Origin: Candidatus Daviesbacteria bacterium
GTDB taxonomy: Bacteria; Patescibacteria; Microgenomatia; Daviesbacterales; UBA10151
Direction: 5' to 3'
Assembly: GCA_030648435.1 (NCBI GenBank)
Contig: JAUSHE010000008.1
Coordinates: 33,025 to 97,024, forward strand
DNA: 64,000 nucleotides
In this document: piece by piece, positions 6,577-14,948 of the stretch
Layout: every line of letters starts with the position of its first letter
Position numbering within the stretch: position 1 is the first letter of the stretch
Program-made: the position numbers and the translations under genes
Notes under the pieces: model-generated
What the model was told of the DNA's origin: nothing
Seen by the model: only the letters and a program-made list of their open reading frames with translations
Databases searched by the model: none

Positions 6577-7689
6577 ATGACCCTTTTGGTTCCGATTTTA
6601 GCATTTGCTCTGACCTCCGGTCAATTAATCAGACTTCCCTTTCTGGGGGGGGGAGTCACCCTTCTTGATCTAACAGTTGCAGTTTTGTCAGTCTATGGAC
6701 TTATTAAACTAAAATTGAAATTGAAAAATCCGCCCTTTTTAAAGCCAGCTTTATGCTTTATTCTGATCGCTTTATTCTCTCTTCTGCTCACCCCACTGCG
6801 CTTGACACTCCCTGAATACTTGGTAAGTTTTTCTTACATTGCCAGATTGTTTCTTTATGTGCTATTTGGCTGGGTAGTATATTCGGGAAGTTTTTTAGAT
6901 ACAAGGAAAGCATTTCTTCTATCGGGCATGTCTTTTGCTGTTTTGGGGCTATTGCAGTTTGCATTCTTTCCTGATTTGTATTTTCTAAAACTGGCCGGCT
7001 GGGATCCTCACTATTTCCGGACTGTTTCCACTTTTCTGGATCCAAACTTTGCCGGAGCATTTTTAGTCTTAACCATGATTTTATCATTCAAGGAAAAGAA
7101 TAAAAAAATATCTATATTTATTTTTGCATTACTTTATATTGCACTTTTTACTACTTTTTCCCGCAGTAGTTATCTGATGTTTTTGGTATCAGGTTTAACT
7201 TTTTTCTTTCTTAATAAATCAAAAAAATATTTGCTTTTAACTTTAGTACTTTTCGCTTTCCTTCTTTTTGGTTTTCAAATATATTCAAAACTAGTTGCAG
7301 CACCCCGCAATATCAACAGGGAGCAGTCTGCATCATTTCGTCTTAATACCTGGCAGCAGGGGCTTGACCTGTTTAAGAAGTCTCCTGTTTTAGGGATAGG
7401 ATTTAATGCATACCGCTACGGCATAAAAAAATACAATCTGGGAGATCAGCAGTTTCTGGACAGCCACGGATCATCCGGCAATGATTCTTCTTTATTATTT
7501 GTTGCCTCAACTACCGGAATAATTGGTTTCTTAGTCTATTTATATTTTCTATTTTCCTTAATGAAAAGCAGTAAAATAATTACTGCGGCAATCTTAGGGC
7601 TAATCGTTCACTCCTTTTTCAGCAATAGTTTATTTTACCCGCCAATTTTAGCCTGGATATTGATTATGTCCGTAGTCCCCAAAAAGTAA
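6577..7689 (+). CDS. O-antigen ligase / polymerase family protein
   Basis: 370-residue integral membrane protein with about ten hydrophobic segments and the Wzy_C/O-antigen-ligase core: FLDPNFAGAFLVL, a FSRSSYLMFLVSGL helix, and an external loop with R-L-N-T-W-Q-Q-G then GIGFNAYRYG and DSHGSSGNDSSLLF. The Arg and His of this loop are the usual catalytic-loop residues. It joins or polymerises undecaprenyl-linked glycan outside the membrane. A run of nine G at codons 24-26 makes the 5' end prone to slippage. The 3' end overlaps the convergent GT2 gene by 26 bp. Confidence 0.85.
   Translation: MTLLVPILAFALTSGQLIRLPFLGGGVTLLDLTVAVLSVYGLIKLKLKLKNPPFLKPALCFILIALFSLLLTPLRLTLPEYLVSFSYIARLFLYVLFGWVVYSGSFLDTRKAFLLSGMSFAVLGLLQFAFFPDLYFLKLAGWDPHYFRTVSTFLDPNFAGAFLVLTMILSFKEKNKKISIFIFALLYIALFTTFSRSSYLMFLVSGLTFFFLNKSKKYLLLTLVLFAFLLFGFQIYSKLVAAPRNINREQSASFRLNTWQQGLDLFKKSPVLGIGFNAYRYGIKKYNLGDQQFLDSHGSSGNDSSLLFVASTTGIIGFLVYLYFLFSLMKSSKIITAAILGLIVHSFFSNSLFYPPILAWILIMSVVPKK
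6645..6653 (+). repeat. G9 homopolymer inside O-antigen ligase coding sequence
   Basis: Nine consecutive G encode Gly-Gly-Gly(first two bases) at codons 24-26. Loss or gain of one base brings in a stop within a few codons (TGA at about 6666-6668 in one alternative frame). Such a tract is conspicuous in this AT-rich sequence. Confidence 0.7.
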
Positions 7690-8629
7690 CTTTCTTATCT
7701 GTTAAAAAACCTTCAATATAGCCGTCACTAACTTTTCTATTCTTCTGTATTGCCCTTCTCTGATTGAGTAGGCTTGGCAGATGATACAATAACCAAAGTT
7801 TTGTCAGAACCGGAGGCCAAATGTATCCGTTTTTCAGTTGGTAAAAAATAGTATTCAGAAAAACCAGAATAATTTTTAACCATCTCCATTTTTTAAATAA
7901 AACACCAACCGGAAAATCTTTAATAATTGTTTGCATCATATTTCTAAATTGCCAATATTCAATGTGCTGCGGTTTTTTCCCGGCTGTTGCCTTATGTTTG
8001 TGGTAAACAATTGCCATAGGGCAAAAGATTGACTTATATCCCAAAAATTGCGCCCGAAAGGCAAAATCAACCTCCTCTGAATACATAAAATAACCTTCAT
8101 CAAACCCCCCTACTTTAATAAAATCTTCCCGACGGAAGAGAGACGCTCCCCCTGTTGCTCCAAAAATATACTCTTCCTTATCAAACTGCCCGTGATCTTT
8201 TTCCTGCCAACCGATCGAACGGGCCTGCCCTACTTCATTTATCTCGATCCCTACTCCGTCAATTATTTTTTTATCATAAAAATTTAGTAACCTGGGATTT
8301 ACGGAAATTACTTCCGGGTGAGAATCGGCGCATGTTATTAAACTTTTTACAAAATCTTTATCTGATTCTGTGTCGTTATTCAACAAAATCACATACTCAG
8401 TATTTGAAATTTTTACGCCTTCATTTATTGCCCGGGCGAAACCAAAATTATTTTTTAATTTAACTAATCTAACTTTGGGATAATTTTTTTTTAAAAAATC
8501 TATCGAGTCATCAGTAGATCCATTATCTACAAGAATTATCTCAGCCGGTTGGTTTTCTAGCGAATCCAAACAATCTTTCAGCAATTCTTTGCCGTTCCAG
8601 TTGGGGATAATTACTGAAACTTTTTTCAT
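7664..8629 (-). CDS. Glycosyltransferase family 2 (rhamnosyltransferase-like)
   Basis: 321 residues, GT-A fold: VSVIIPNWNGKELLKDCLDSL at the start, an ILVDNGSTDDS nucleotide-binding loop, the metal-binding D-x-D equivalent in LLNNDTE, then GGASLFRREDF and the acceptor-side GYFMYSEEVDFAFRA containing the likely catalytic acid. It resembles WbbL-type rhamnosyltransferases. Cytoplasmic, working at the membrane on lipid-linked glycan. The start overlaps the flippase stop by 4 bp (ATGA), so the two are co-translated. Confidence 0.9.
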   Translation of the reverse strand: MKKVSVIIPNWNGKELLKDCLDSLENQPAEIILVDNGSTDDSIDFLKKNYPKVRLVKLKNNFGFARAINEGVKISNTEYVILLNNDTESDKDFVKSLITCADSHPEVISVNPRLLNFYDKKIIDGVGIEINEVGQARSIGWQEKDHGQFDKEEYIFGATGGASLFRREDFIKVGGFDEGYFMYSEEVDFAFRAQFLGYKSIFCPMAIVYHKHKATAGKKPQHIEYWQFRNMMQTIIKDFPVGVLFKKWRWLKIILVFLNTIFYQLKNGYIWPPVLTKLWLLYHLPSLLNQRRAIQKNRKVSDGYIEGFLTDKKVTFWGLRT

Positions 8630-9849
8630 CTGAAGATCTTCTTTGTAATCAGATTATAAAATATTATAAAAGAAAGGGCATCTGAGACAACTGTAATCCA
8701 AGATGCTGCTATAAATCCAAATTTAGGGATAAAAAGAATATTTAAAATAATATTAAATGCTACTGTAAAAAGGGAAAGCACTATGACGTTTTTCAGATAT
8801 TTTTCTGATGAAAATAATACCTGCACCCCGGGGGTTGCAAGAAATATAAACGGGATTGAGAGTGAAAGAATCCTGACTGCCTCAATGGCCTGAAGATAAT
8901 TTGGCAAAAAGATTTTAATTACTTCCGGTAATATTAAAAGGTAAGCAAAAAATAATATCATTCCAGCCGCACCCATTAGTTTAAGGCTTTTAAAATACAG
9001 CTTTTTCATCTCATCTGTATTTTCACCATGTAATCTTGCCAAAGCAGGAAACAACGCCATAGCAAAAGCTCCGGGGATAAATATTATTGCCTCCAAAAAC
9101 CTATAAGCCGCCCCATATATACCTGTTTCGAAATTCCCCCTCATATACGATAACAAAACTGCATCTACTCTAAAATAGAGTAGTCCTAAAATTCCCAGTA
9201 GCCCATAGGGTAGCGACCCGATGATAATTTTTTTAATGATAGAAAGCCGGACAGCGGATAGAATTAACTGTTTATATTTATACAAAAATACCAGCAGGGC
9301 TAACGCATAAATTACCTGTCCGAAAATCAAAGCATTTACTGCGCCAAAAGTACCAAAGCCGTTGTTTATTAAAATAAAACCAAATAACGCAGTTGCCAAA
9401 GAAGAGATAAAAAGGGAGGCAGCAGAAAATTGCAACTTTTGAATCGCCACAAAAACCGCATCAAAAGTTAAAGCAATGGCTTGGGGTAAAATTGCCAGAG
9501 TTGCCAGAAGTATCAAACTGACCCGCATTTTGTCGGCATCAAATAAATATAAAATTACTGAGAATACGGCAAATAAAACAGAGGTTAAAGTAACCCTGAG
9601 AATACTTATATTCCAAAGCAATTCAGAAACTTTCGACCGGTCCAGGGCAACTTCCCTGATCAAAAACCGGTTAAACCCTAAATCGGCAACAGATGAAATA
9701 ATGGAAAAATAAGCCAGCGCAACAGTAAGTAAACCGAAATCGGCAACCCCAAAAGACCTGGCCAAATAAATGGTATAAAAAAAACCAACTATCCGTGTTA
9801 GACTCTGTGCCAAAAACAACCAGGAAGTCTGTTTTAAAATATTCCTCAT
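8626..9849 (-). CDS. Polysaccharide flippase (Wzx / MOP superfamily)
   Basis: 407-residue protein with twelve or so membrane helices and the typical start of the polysaccharide-biosynthesis-protein family (ILKQTSWLFLAQSLTRIVGFFYTIYLARSFG, quoted here in pieces: QTSWLFLAQSLTRIVGFF, then YLARSFGVADFG). It should translocate undecaprenyl-pyrophosphate-linked repeat units to the outer face of the membrane. It is first in a two-gene unit with the downstream GT2 gene and faces tRNA-Val across 37 bp. Confidence 0.9.
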   Translation of the reverse strand: MRNILKQTSWLFLAQSLTRIVGFFYTIYLARSFGVADFGLLTVALAYFSIISSVADLGFNRFLIREVALDRSKVSELLWNISILRVTLTSVLFAVFSVILYLFDADKMRVSLILLATLAILPQAIALTFDAVFVAIQKLQFSAASLFISSLATALFGFILINNGFGTFGAVNALIFGQVIYALALLVFLYKYKQLILSAVRLSIIKKIIIGSLPYGLLGILGLLYFRVDAVLLSYMRGNFETGIYGAAYRFLEAIIFIPGAFAMALFPALARLHGENTDEMKKLYFKSLKLMGAAGMILFFAYLLILPEVIKIFLPNYLQAIEAVRILSLSIPFIFLATPGVQVLFSSEKYLKNVIVLSLFTVAFNIILNILFIPKFGFIAASWITVVSDALSFIIFYNLITKKIFR

Positions 9850-9886
9850 TCTTTCATTATACCTAATCTGCTAAAATGTGCATTAA

Positions 9887-9958
9887 GGACGGATAGCTCA
9901 GCGGTAGAGCGCTGCATTCACATTGCAGATGCCGGGGGTTCAAATCCCTCTCCGTCCA
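9887..9958 (+). tRNA. tRNA-Val (CAC)
   Basis: Acceptor GGACGGA/TCCGTCC, D-arm GCTC/GAGC, anticodon stem CTGCA/TGCAG with anticodon CAC at 9919-9921, and T-arm GGGGG TTCAAAT CCCTC. Discriminator A; no CCA encoded. A TAAAAT box about 9 bp upstream shares the ten bases CTGCTAAAAT with the tRNA-Asp promoter. Confidence 0.95.
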
Positions 9959-10117
9959 CTTTTTGGGCTTTTTATCTTTACCGACCGGCCTCGCGATAAA
10001 CTGTCGGCTCGAACACGTCCTGCACCAAACGATGCGGGACTTCAAAAAACGCAAAAATTTTAAAGAACTTTTCAAAATTAAATATACAGATTAGAAAATT
10101 AATTTGCAATAGTGCTG

Positions 10118-10645
10118 TTATCTTACGAATTTATAAACAGTGATCTCGCTTATTGAGGATTTTTCAAAATCCTTGGCAACGCTCATAATGATGCTTAAAA
10201 CTTCATCATCGGAAATAGGTTTAAGTCGGTTATTATCTGTAAATTTAGCCATAATCTTATCTACTATTGAACACTTTTTAAATCCTGGGTTTAACATGGG
10301 TATGGCCAGTGTCTTAACTTTGTAAATATCTGCCAAAGTTAATGCTGATCTTATGGCTTGATGTAAAAGGGTAAAATTCATTAAGTAAGTGGGATCAAAA
10401 CTGTCTTTTATAGGTACAAAAATAATGTGTTTGACTTTTATATCATGTCCCTTGGTGATAACGGCATTACCTAGAGCGCAATATCCTATTGCCAACAATT
10501 CCGCCTCCAAACCTTTCCCTGCTTTTTCAAGAAGCTCCTTAGCGTTTTTATTTGTTGTGGCGGTTAGATCTGTCACCGATCCACAGATTAAAGAGTCACC
10601 CTTAAAATCTGTTAACTGACCTGTTGCTAAAGTAATAGTAGGCAT
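10118..10645 (-). CDS. Macro-domain-like protein
   Basis: 175 residues with the layout of a macro (ADP-ribose / Appr-1''-p binding) domain: TGQLTDFKGDSLICGSV at the first strand, an AGKGLEAELLAIGYCALGNAVITKG loop region in the place of the G-x-A-x-x-T loop, the strand HIIFVPI, and LAIPMLNPGF as the terminal binding loop. The usual N-A-A-N at the first loop is replaced, so ligand binding is uncertain. It is last in a five-gene minus-strand operon, 22 bp after the small excalibur gene. Cytoplasmic, no membrane segment. Confidence 0.65.
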   Translation of the reverse strand: MPTITLATGQLTDFKGDSLICGSVTDLTATTNKNAKELLEKAGKGLEAELLAIGYCALGNAVITKGHDIKVKHIIFVPIKDSFDPTYLMNFTLLHQAIRSALTLADIYKVKTLAIPMLNPGFKKCSIVDKIMAKFTDNNRLKPISDDEVLSIIMSVAKDFEKSSISEITVYKFVR

Positions 10646-10667
10646 ATAGGCTGTATATTACAGTAAA

Positions 10668-11003
10668 TCACGGCAAAGTCTCACAAGCAATACCATCCCC
10701 ATCTCTATCCAACCTATGTGGATCACCTGAGCCAGCAGACTCAAAGAATGCCTGAGCCTCTGCATGAGTTGCGAAATCAGTACAATCTTTATCTCCAGAT
10801 TTTGTAGTACCAGTAGGTTTTTGTGTAGGAGTTACATTAATTTCTGGAGAGTAAGAGGGTCGTGGTGCTGGTGTTGATGATTTAGTATTACCAAACAAGG
10901 CTACTGCACCCCCACCAATAATTGCTGCTGCAATAATTGCAAGTATCCACTTGCCAGTGTTATTTGGTTTTATTCCATTTGTTGATGTTTGTTCTTCTAT
11001 GAT
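10668..11003 (-). CDS. Membrane-anchored excalibur-domain protein with non-AUG start
   Basis: The C-terminal 35 residues form an excalibur calcium-binding domain (DCTDFATHAEAQAFFES, then RLDRDGDGIACE, a D-x-D-x-D-G loop with two Cys). The first conventional start (TTG, 10898) would leave no membrane segment. The open frame continues upstream through GKWILAIIAAAIIGGGAVALF, a clear membrane anchor, to an in-frame TGA at 11007-11009. The only initiation candidates preceding the anchor are ATC (11003) or ATA (11000), placed 6 and 9 bases after a near-perfect Shine-Dalgarno. Extracellular Ca-binding or wall-attachment role inferred. Confidence 0.72.
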   Translation of the reverse strand: MIEEQTSTNGIKPNNTGKWILAIIAAAIIGGGAVALFGNTKSSTPAPRPSYSPEINVTPTQKPTGTTKSGDKDCTDFATHAEAQAFFESAGSGDPHRLDRDGDGIACETLP

Positions 11004-11004
11004 A

Positions 11005-11017
11005 GATCACCTCTTTT
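11005..11017 (-). promoter_or_regulatory. Near-perfect Shine-Dalgarno before a non-AUG start
   Basis: Minus-strand AAAAGAGGTGATC differs at one base from the full complement of the 16S rRNA 3' end (AAAGGAGGTGATC). It lies between the stop of the coiled-coil membrane gene and the ATC/ATA start of the excalibur gene, and is far stronger than other ribosome sites in this window. Confidence 0.65.
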
Positions 11018-11020
11018 CAG

Positions 11021-12376
11021 TTATTGATCGGGAAGCTTAAGGGCTGCTACAACTCCACTTTCATAACCTTTTCGAATCTTGACCATCTCTCCGTTTATAC
11101 GCTCTAATTTCTCGTCTAACTTATTGATTAGTCCCTGATAATGTTCACTTAGTTTATTAATATCAATCTCAAGTCTCTCTTCTAAACTCATTCTTAAACC
11201 ATTCCTTCTTGCTATCTCCGCCCTGTTATTTTCTATCTCTTCCGCTACTGTCATTTTAGTTTTGCTTTCAAACTTCTCTTTTTGTAAATATTTACGGATA
11301 TAATCTAAACCTACTTCAAATAAGAGGAGTACGTTAAAAAGTGTTATTAAAAAGATAGCGAAAATAACTTTTATGGGAGTGAATAAGAACGAAAAGCCGT
11401 ATTCTTTTTGCACTTTCCTTATAGTAATAGCTACAGCAATTATGAGTGGTACAAAAAGCAAGCGTAGTAGTGAATCTAAAACTTCAGGTACATTACTAAG
11501 CCAAGATAGAGAAACCATAAGGATATAGATTGTCATCAAAATTAAACCAACTACTAGCATTGTACCCGTCTGTAATTTTCTAAGGTGCTTCCTAAAGAAT
11601 GGAGATTTTTCCAGAAAATCAATAACTCTATCTATTAAGACTAGGAATACTAAAGCTACTATCCCGCTAAATATATAAATTGCTATTCGATTGTCTTTAA
11701 ACTGAATTTTTAAAACATCATTAAAAATAAAGTAAGTTATATAGAAATCACCAGCCAAGAGTAAACCAATAACTATTATATAAACATATCTCAACGCATC
11801 TGTTTCTAATCTTTCAGCAGCTTTAGAAAGGGATTCTTTAGTTTTCTGAATGAGATCAGAGAAAAAATATTTCCTTTGAACGTTGACCTTATTATTTTGT
11901 TCCAATACTTCATTTTTTCCATCCTCTTCCCGTTTTAGTTGGAATAATTCTTTTTCCTTAAGATCCAAATTAGTTTCTAACTCTTTTATCTCCTCTTCTA
12001 GCTTTTTATCTCTTTCTCTGTACACTCTAGTTGCTATTTGTTTTTTACCATCTAATTCTTCTTTAAGAGAACCTATTTGTTCCTGTAGTCGACCTACATT
12101 CTGGTTATAGTCCTTAATGTATTCTGAAAGTCCCATTTGAAAAACCATATCCTTTACCATATCAACACGCTCTTGCATACTTTTTTGAGAGTGAGGTGAA
12201 GTTAATCTTTTATTAATTTCAGGTCTAAATCTAGTTACAACCTTTTTACCAGTTCGATAGCCATAGCGGTGATGTCTTGTATTATATAAATAAGCTGCTA
12301 CGACTGCTCCTGTACCACCAAAAATAGTGGTTAGGGTAGTAAAATTAGTTTGTAAAAAGTTAATAAATTCACTCAT
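11021..12376 (-). CDS. Unknown six-TM protein with two cytoplasmic coiled coils
   Basis: 451 residues, no family recognised. A first membrane helix (about 15-31), then a long charged coiled coil (about 92-165: GRLQEQIGSLKEELDG, then KKLEEEIKELETNLDLKEKE), a cluster of five helices (about 197-219, 231-250, 271-292, 302-319, 334-356), and a second coiled coil (about 375-440). The shape suggests a membrane scaffold or mechanosensor. It lies 8 bp after the vWA gene and 17 bp before the excalibur gene, so it is co-transcribed with them and is probably a partner in the same complex. Confidence 0.75.
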   Translation of the reverse strand: MSEFINFLQTNFTTLTTIFGGTGAVVAAYLYNTRHHRYGYRTGKKVVTRFRPEINKRLTSPHSQKSMQERVDMVKDMVFQMGLSEYIKDYNQNVGRLQEQIGSLKEELDGKKQIATRVYRERDKKLEEEIKELETNLDLKEKELFQLKREEDGKNEVLEQNNKVNVQRKYFFSDLIQKTKESLSKAAERLETDALRYVYIIVIGLLLAGDFYITYFIFNDVLKIQFKDNRIAIYIFSGIVALVFLVLIDRVIDFLEKSPFFRKHLRKLQTGTMLVVGLILMTIYILMVSLSWLSNVPEVLDSLLRLLFVPLIIAVAITIRKVQKEYGFSFLFTPIKVIFAIFLITLFNVLLLFEVGLDYIRKYLQKEKFESKTKMTVAEEIENNRAEIARRNGLRMSLEERLEIDINKLSEHYQGLINKLDEKLERINGEMVKIRKGYESGVVAALKLPDQ

Positions 12377-12384
12377 AATTCTAA

Positions 12385-13593
12385 CTAAAAATTCTCAAAT
12401 ATCACTTGGCAAGGGTTTAATAATTCTTTATAAAACTGTTGTACGAGGTTGCGGTAAGATAGGTTATTATCATATTCCATACCTACAATAATAAACTTGT
12501 CGTCTGGCTTTTTACAAATAGTAGAACCATTTACGCTGAATCCCTTATTAGTCCTTTTCTCTAAATATCTTTTTAACACATCGTAATTTTTGGGTGTTGC
12601 ATATACTTCCTTTCCTCCTGTAACCTCGTCATCTCTAAGATAGAACTCACCATCTGTTACTAAAACAAATTCGCGATAACTATATTCTTCATTTCCACTA
12701 TATTTTTCATTGACGATGTCATCACTGATTTCTATTAGGTGGGGAATTAAATACGTACCAAAATGGCAACCCTGATTAGGATTAGCAATCCCTTTGCTGT
12801 AAAAGTCATATATGATATTATATATCTCATCCGGATTATTAGTAACAATCTCTAACCCGTTTCTTTCTGTTTTTGGCTCCAGTTTATCTCCTATTTCAAT
12901 GAGTATTTGTTCATTCCTACGAGAATAAGTAATATTAGCTTCCCACTCGGGTTCTGTATATTTAATTACTAACTTATTGTTACAAGGATTGTCTTTAAGT
13001 TCTGGGCCATAAAAACGGATATTTATTTTATTACGAGGAAGTATTCCCTGGTTGTTTAACATATATTCCTTAAACTTTTGAAACACAAAATCCGAATATT
13101 TAATGTTTGCTTTATTTTTTAGTGATTCATTATCTCTATAAATTACAGAGTTGGAAATATCAAAAGACACATCAACTAATCTATTGGGAAATTGGTTTCC
13201 GAAGAGTTTGATGGAGGTGTTTGGTTTGTCTCCTTCTGTCGCTTTATTTATTAAATACTTCCTAAGTCTATTATCTTCACTACTTTTCAATGACTCTTCA
13301 AATACCGGCTCACCCTTTTTGTCTCTAATAATCAACTCACTACAATTATCACATTCATCTACTATAAAATTTCCTGCGTGTGGGTTATTCTTATTCTTTA
13401 TGTCGATTCTTAAATCTCTGGGGGGTCTATTTATTGATTGAGCTATTAAATATCCAATTGGTGCTACTACAACTAAAAAGGTAATCAATCCAAATAATAA
13501 AACCCATTTATCCATTAAAGGAGGGGTAGTTTTAATCGACCGTTTTTTGTTCAGCTCTGCCAAATTTTTACCAATTTTAGTTTTATTAAGCAT
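12385..13593 (-). CDS. Membrane-anchored von Willebrand factor A-like protein
   Basis: 402 residues. A basic cytoplasmic start, one membrane helix (about 30-52), then a large external part with eight Cys (including CDNC at 81-84), consistent with disulphides. The MIDAS metal site of a vWA domain is visible: D-I-S-N-S at 145-149, a Thr at 280 in HFGTYL, and LVTDGE at 311-316. Such domains bind protein ligands through a divalent cation. The insertions are long, so the domain is divergent. Second in the five-gene operon, 64 bp after the SNase gene. Confidence 0.68.
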   Translation of the reverse strand: MLNKTKIGKNLAELNKKRSIKTTPPLMDKWVLLFGLITFLVVVAPIGYLIAQSINRPPRDLRIDIKNKNNPHAGNFIVDECDNCSELIIRDKKGEPVFEESLKSSEDNRLRKYLINKATEGDKPNTSIKLFGNQFPNRLVDVSFDISNSVIYRDNESLKNKANIKYSDFVFQKFKEYMLNNQGILPRNKINIRFYGPELKDNPCNNKLVIKYTEPEWEANITYSRRNEQILIEIGDKLEPKTERNGLEIVTNNPDEIYNIIYDFYSKGIANPNQGCHFGTYLIPHLIEISDDIVNEKYSGNEEYSYREFVLVTDGEFYLRDDEVTGGKEVYATPKNYDVLKRYLEKRTNKGFSVNGSTICKKPDDKFIIVGMEYDNNLSYRNLVQQFYKELLNPCQVIFENF

Positions 13594-13657
13594 AATTAAT
13601 ACCTAATCTTAACTTAAATGATAGCATATTGAGATTAAATTTTGTTTCCGTCTATAA

Positions 13658-14578
13658 TTATCTGCATAAAGTTTCGCAAGGCACACCATCTTTATCTCCA
13701 TCCAAGCGTGATACACCACAGGTATTTAGATAGAACTCAGCTTCTGCACAGGATGACATTTGACCACAGGTTGTTTTTTCTGCACAAGTAAATCCACTAG
13801 TTGTAGTGGGGTTGACTGTTCCGCTAGTTTGTGTTGATGGTTGTGGGGTATTTGTAAGACAAGCATTATCAGCCCACAACCCCCTTTTATTTTCCTCGGC
13901 TTCCTTTTGTGCTTGCTTGAATTCAGACTGATATTTGTAGGGTATATTGTAGGTATATTCATGTGCATATCCTTCGCTAATCATCAGTTTATTAAAATTA
14001 GTTCCATCTTCTAAAAACACATACCTAAGAAGTCTTTGATATTTATCTCTCTCACCTTGCGTTGGGTCTGACTCAAGCATTACGGATTTATCTGAAAGTA
14101 GTAACTTAGCTTTTGCCGATGCTTCTTTACCGAAACACTGAACTGATTTTCTAGGATCTACTGTCTCGGGTGAGTCAATACCAATCAAACGGATGGTTTC
14201 TTTTTCGTTATCAATAACAACCTGGATGGTATCTCCGTCAATAACTTTGGTAACCTTAAATGTTTCACTCTGTTTAGCTTGAGTTTGTGGGTTTTTTTGT
14301 TCTTCTGCTTTCTCTTGGGTATTCTGACCAGTAGATTGAGTACTCTCTTGATTACTCCCTTTTACAGCTGAGGAGCCGATATCTTTTTTTATGGATGATG
14401 GTTCTGCAACTATACCTGTAAGGACAAAGAAGATTATACTCAAAGATCCAAAAACTAGTAATATCTTTTTTCTAGTTAGAGAGCGTTTGATAAACTTAAT
14501 TAATAAGGTCGGTCTAATTAGACCTAACACTAAACCTAATGATGATATAAGAAACAAGATCAAAAATATATAATTCAT
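13658..14578 (-). CDS. Membrane-anchored thermonuclease (SNase) with C-terminal excalibur domain
   Basis: 306 residues. Two membrane helices (about 3-21 and 38-57), a Gln/Thr/Ser-rich linker (60-105), a staphylococcal-nuclease domain (106-238) and an excalibur domain (264-301, DGDKDGVPCE). Nuclease residues are in place: V-I-D-G-D-T-I (112-118) and R130/E138 in IRLIGIDSPE, with the second catalytic Arg at R182 in DKYQRLLRYVF. It should cut DNA or RNA outside the membrane with calcium. First gene of the operon and divergent from the exported trio. It may serve nucleotide scavenging or DNA uptake, in line with the poor nucleotide synthesis of CPR cells. Confidence 0.9.
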   Translation of the reverse strand: MNYIFLILFLISSLGLVLGLIRPTLLIKFIKRSLTRKKILLVFGSLSIIFFVLTGIVAEPSSIKKDIGSSAVKGSNQESTQSTGQNTQEKAEEQKNPQTQAKQSETFKVTKVIDGDTIQVVIDNEKETIRLIGIDSPETVDPRKSVQCFGKEASAKAKLLLSDKSVMLESDPTQGERDKYQRLLRYVFLEDGTNFNKLMISEGYAHEYTYNIPYKYQSEFKQAQKEAEENKRGLWADNACLTNTPQPSTQTSGTVNPTTTSGFTCAEKTTCGQMSSCAEAEFYLNTCGVSRLDGDKDGVPCETLCR

Positions 14579-14640
14579 AATGTCACTTCAGGTTAGCTTT
14601 GCCCAGAAAAATCTTAACTGCAATTTTACTCTTTTCTAAC

Positions 14641-14646
14641 TATAAT
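14641..14646 (+). promoter_or_regulatory. Possible -10 box of the exported trio
   Basis: TATAAT in the 84-bp divergent spacer, 16 bp before the ATG at 14663. AGAGGA at 14651-14656 is a plausible ribosome site. CTGCAA 17 bp upstream of the box is only a weak -35. Confidence 0.4.
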
Positions 14647-14662
14647 TTCTAGAGGAACAGTA

Positions 14663-14947
14663 ATGATTAATATATGTTATAATTGTTTTGTGAGAAAATT
14701 CATTCTTTGTCTTTCTGCTCTATTTCTAATTATTTCCTTTGCTTTAGCCAATATATCATCTGTGGAAGCTGCTCAAAAAGTCAAGGGTTATATAAAGAAA
14801 AATGGAACCTATGTAGCCCCTCACTTCAAAACCTCCCCTAATAAATCAAAGTTTGATAATTTTTCCACTAAAGGTAACATAAATCCTTATACAGGTAAAA
14901 AAGGAGCTGTTAGTCCTTTTAAAATAACTCCCAAAAAATACAGATAA
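14663..14947 (+). CDS. Small exported protein with 'KNGTYVxPHxKTxPN' domain
   Basis: 94 residues. A signal peptide (VRKFILCLSALFLIISFALA) is followed by a short conserved exported domain, VKGYIKKNGTYVAPHFKTSP then KFDNFSTKGNINPYTGKKG. Many bacteria carry this motif in small secreted proteins of unknown function. A shorter form of the same motif (RSYFRKDGTFVQSHYRSRPDG) occurs at the start of the repeat protein two genes on. Translation probably starts at the ATG at 14663, with GTG 14690 possible. First gene of a three-gene unit; the next starts 1 bp after its stop. Confidence 0.8.
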   Translation: MINICYNCFVRKFILCLSALFLIISFALANISSVEAAQKVKGYIKKNGTYVAPHFKTSPNKSKFDNFSTKGNINPYTGKKGAVSPFKITPKKYR

Positions 14948-14948
14948 A

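Noticed and set aside
9863..10075. 70-codon minus-strand frame over tRNA-Val
   Set aside because: Its middle is antisense tRNA sequence (reads RDLNPRHLQCECSALPLSYPS-like text in many genomes) and the rest has no protein character.
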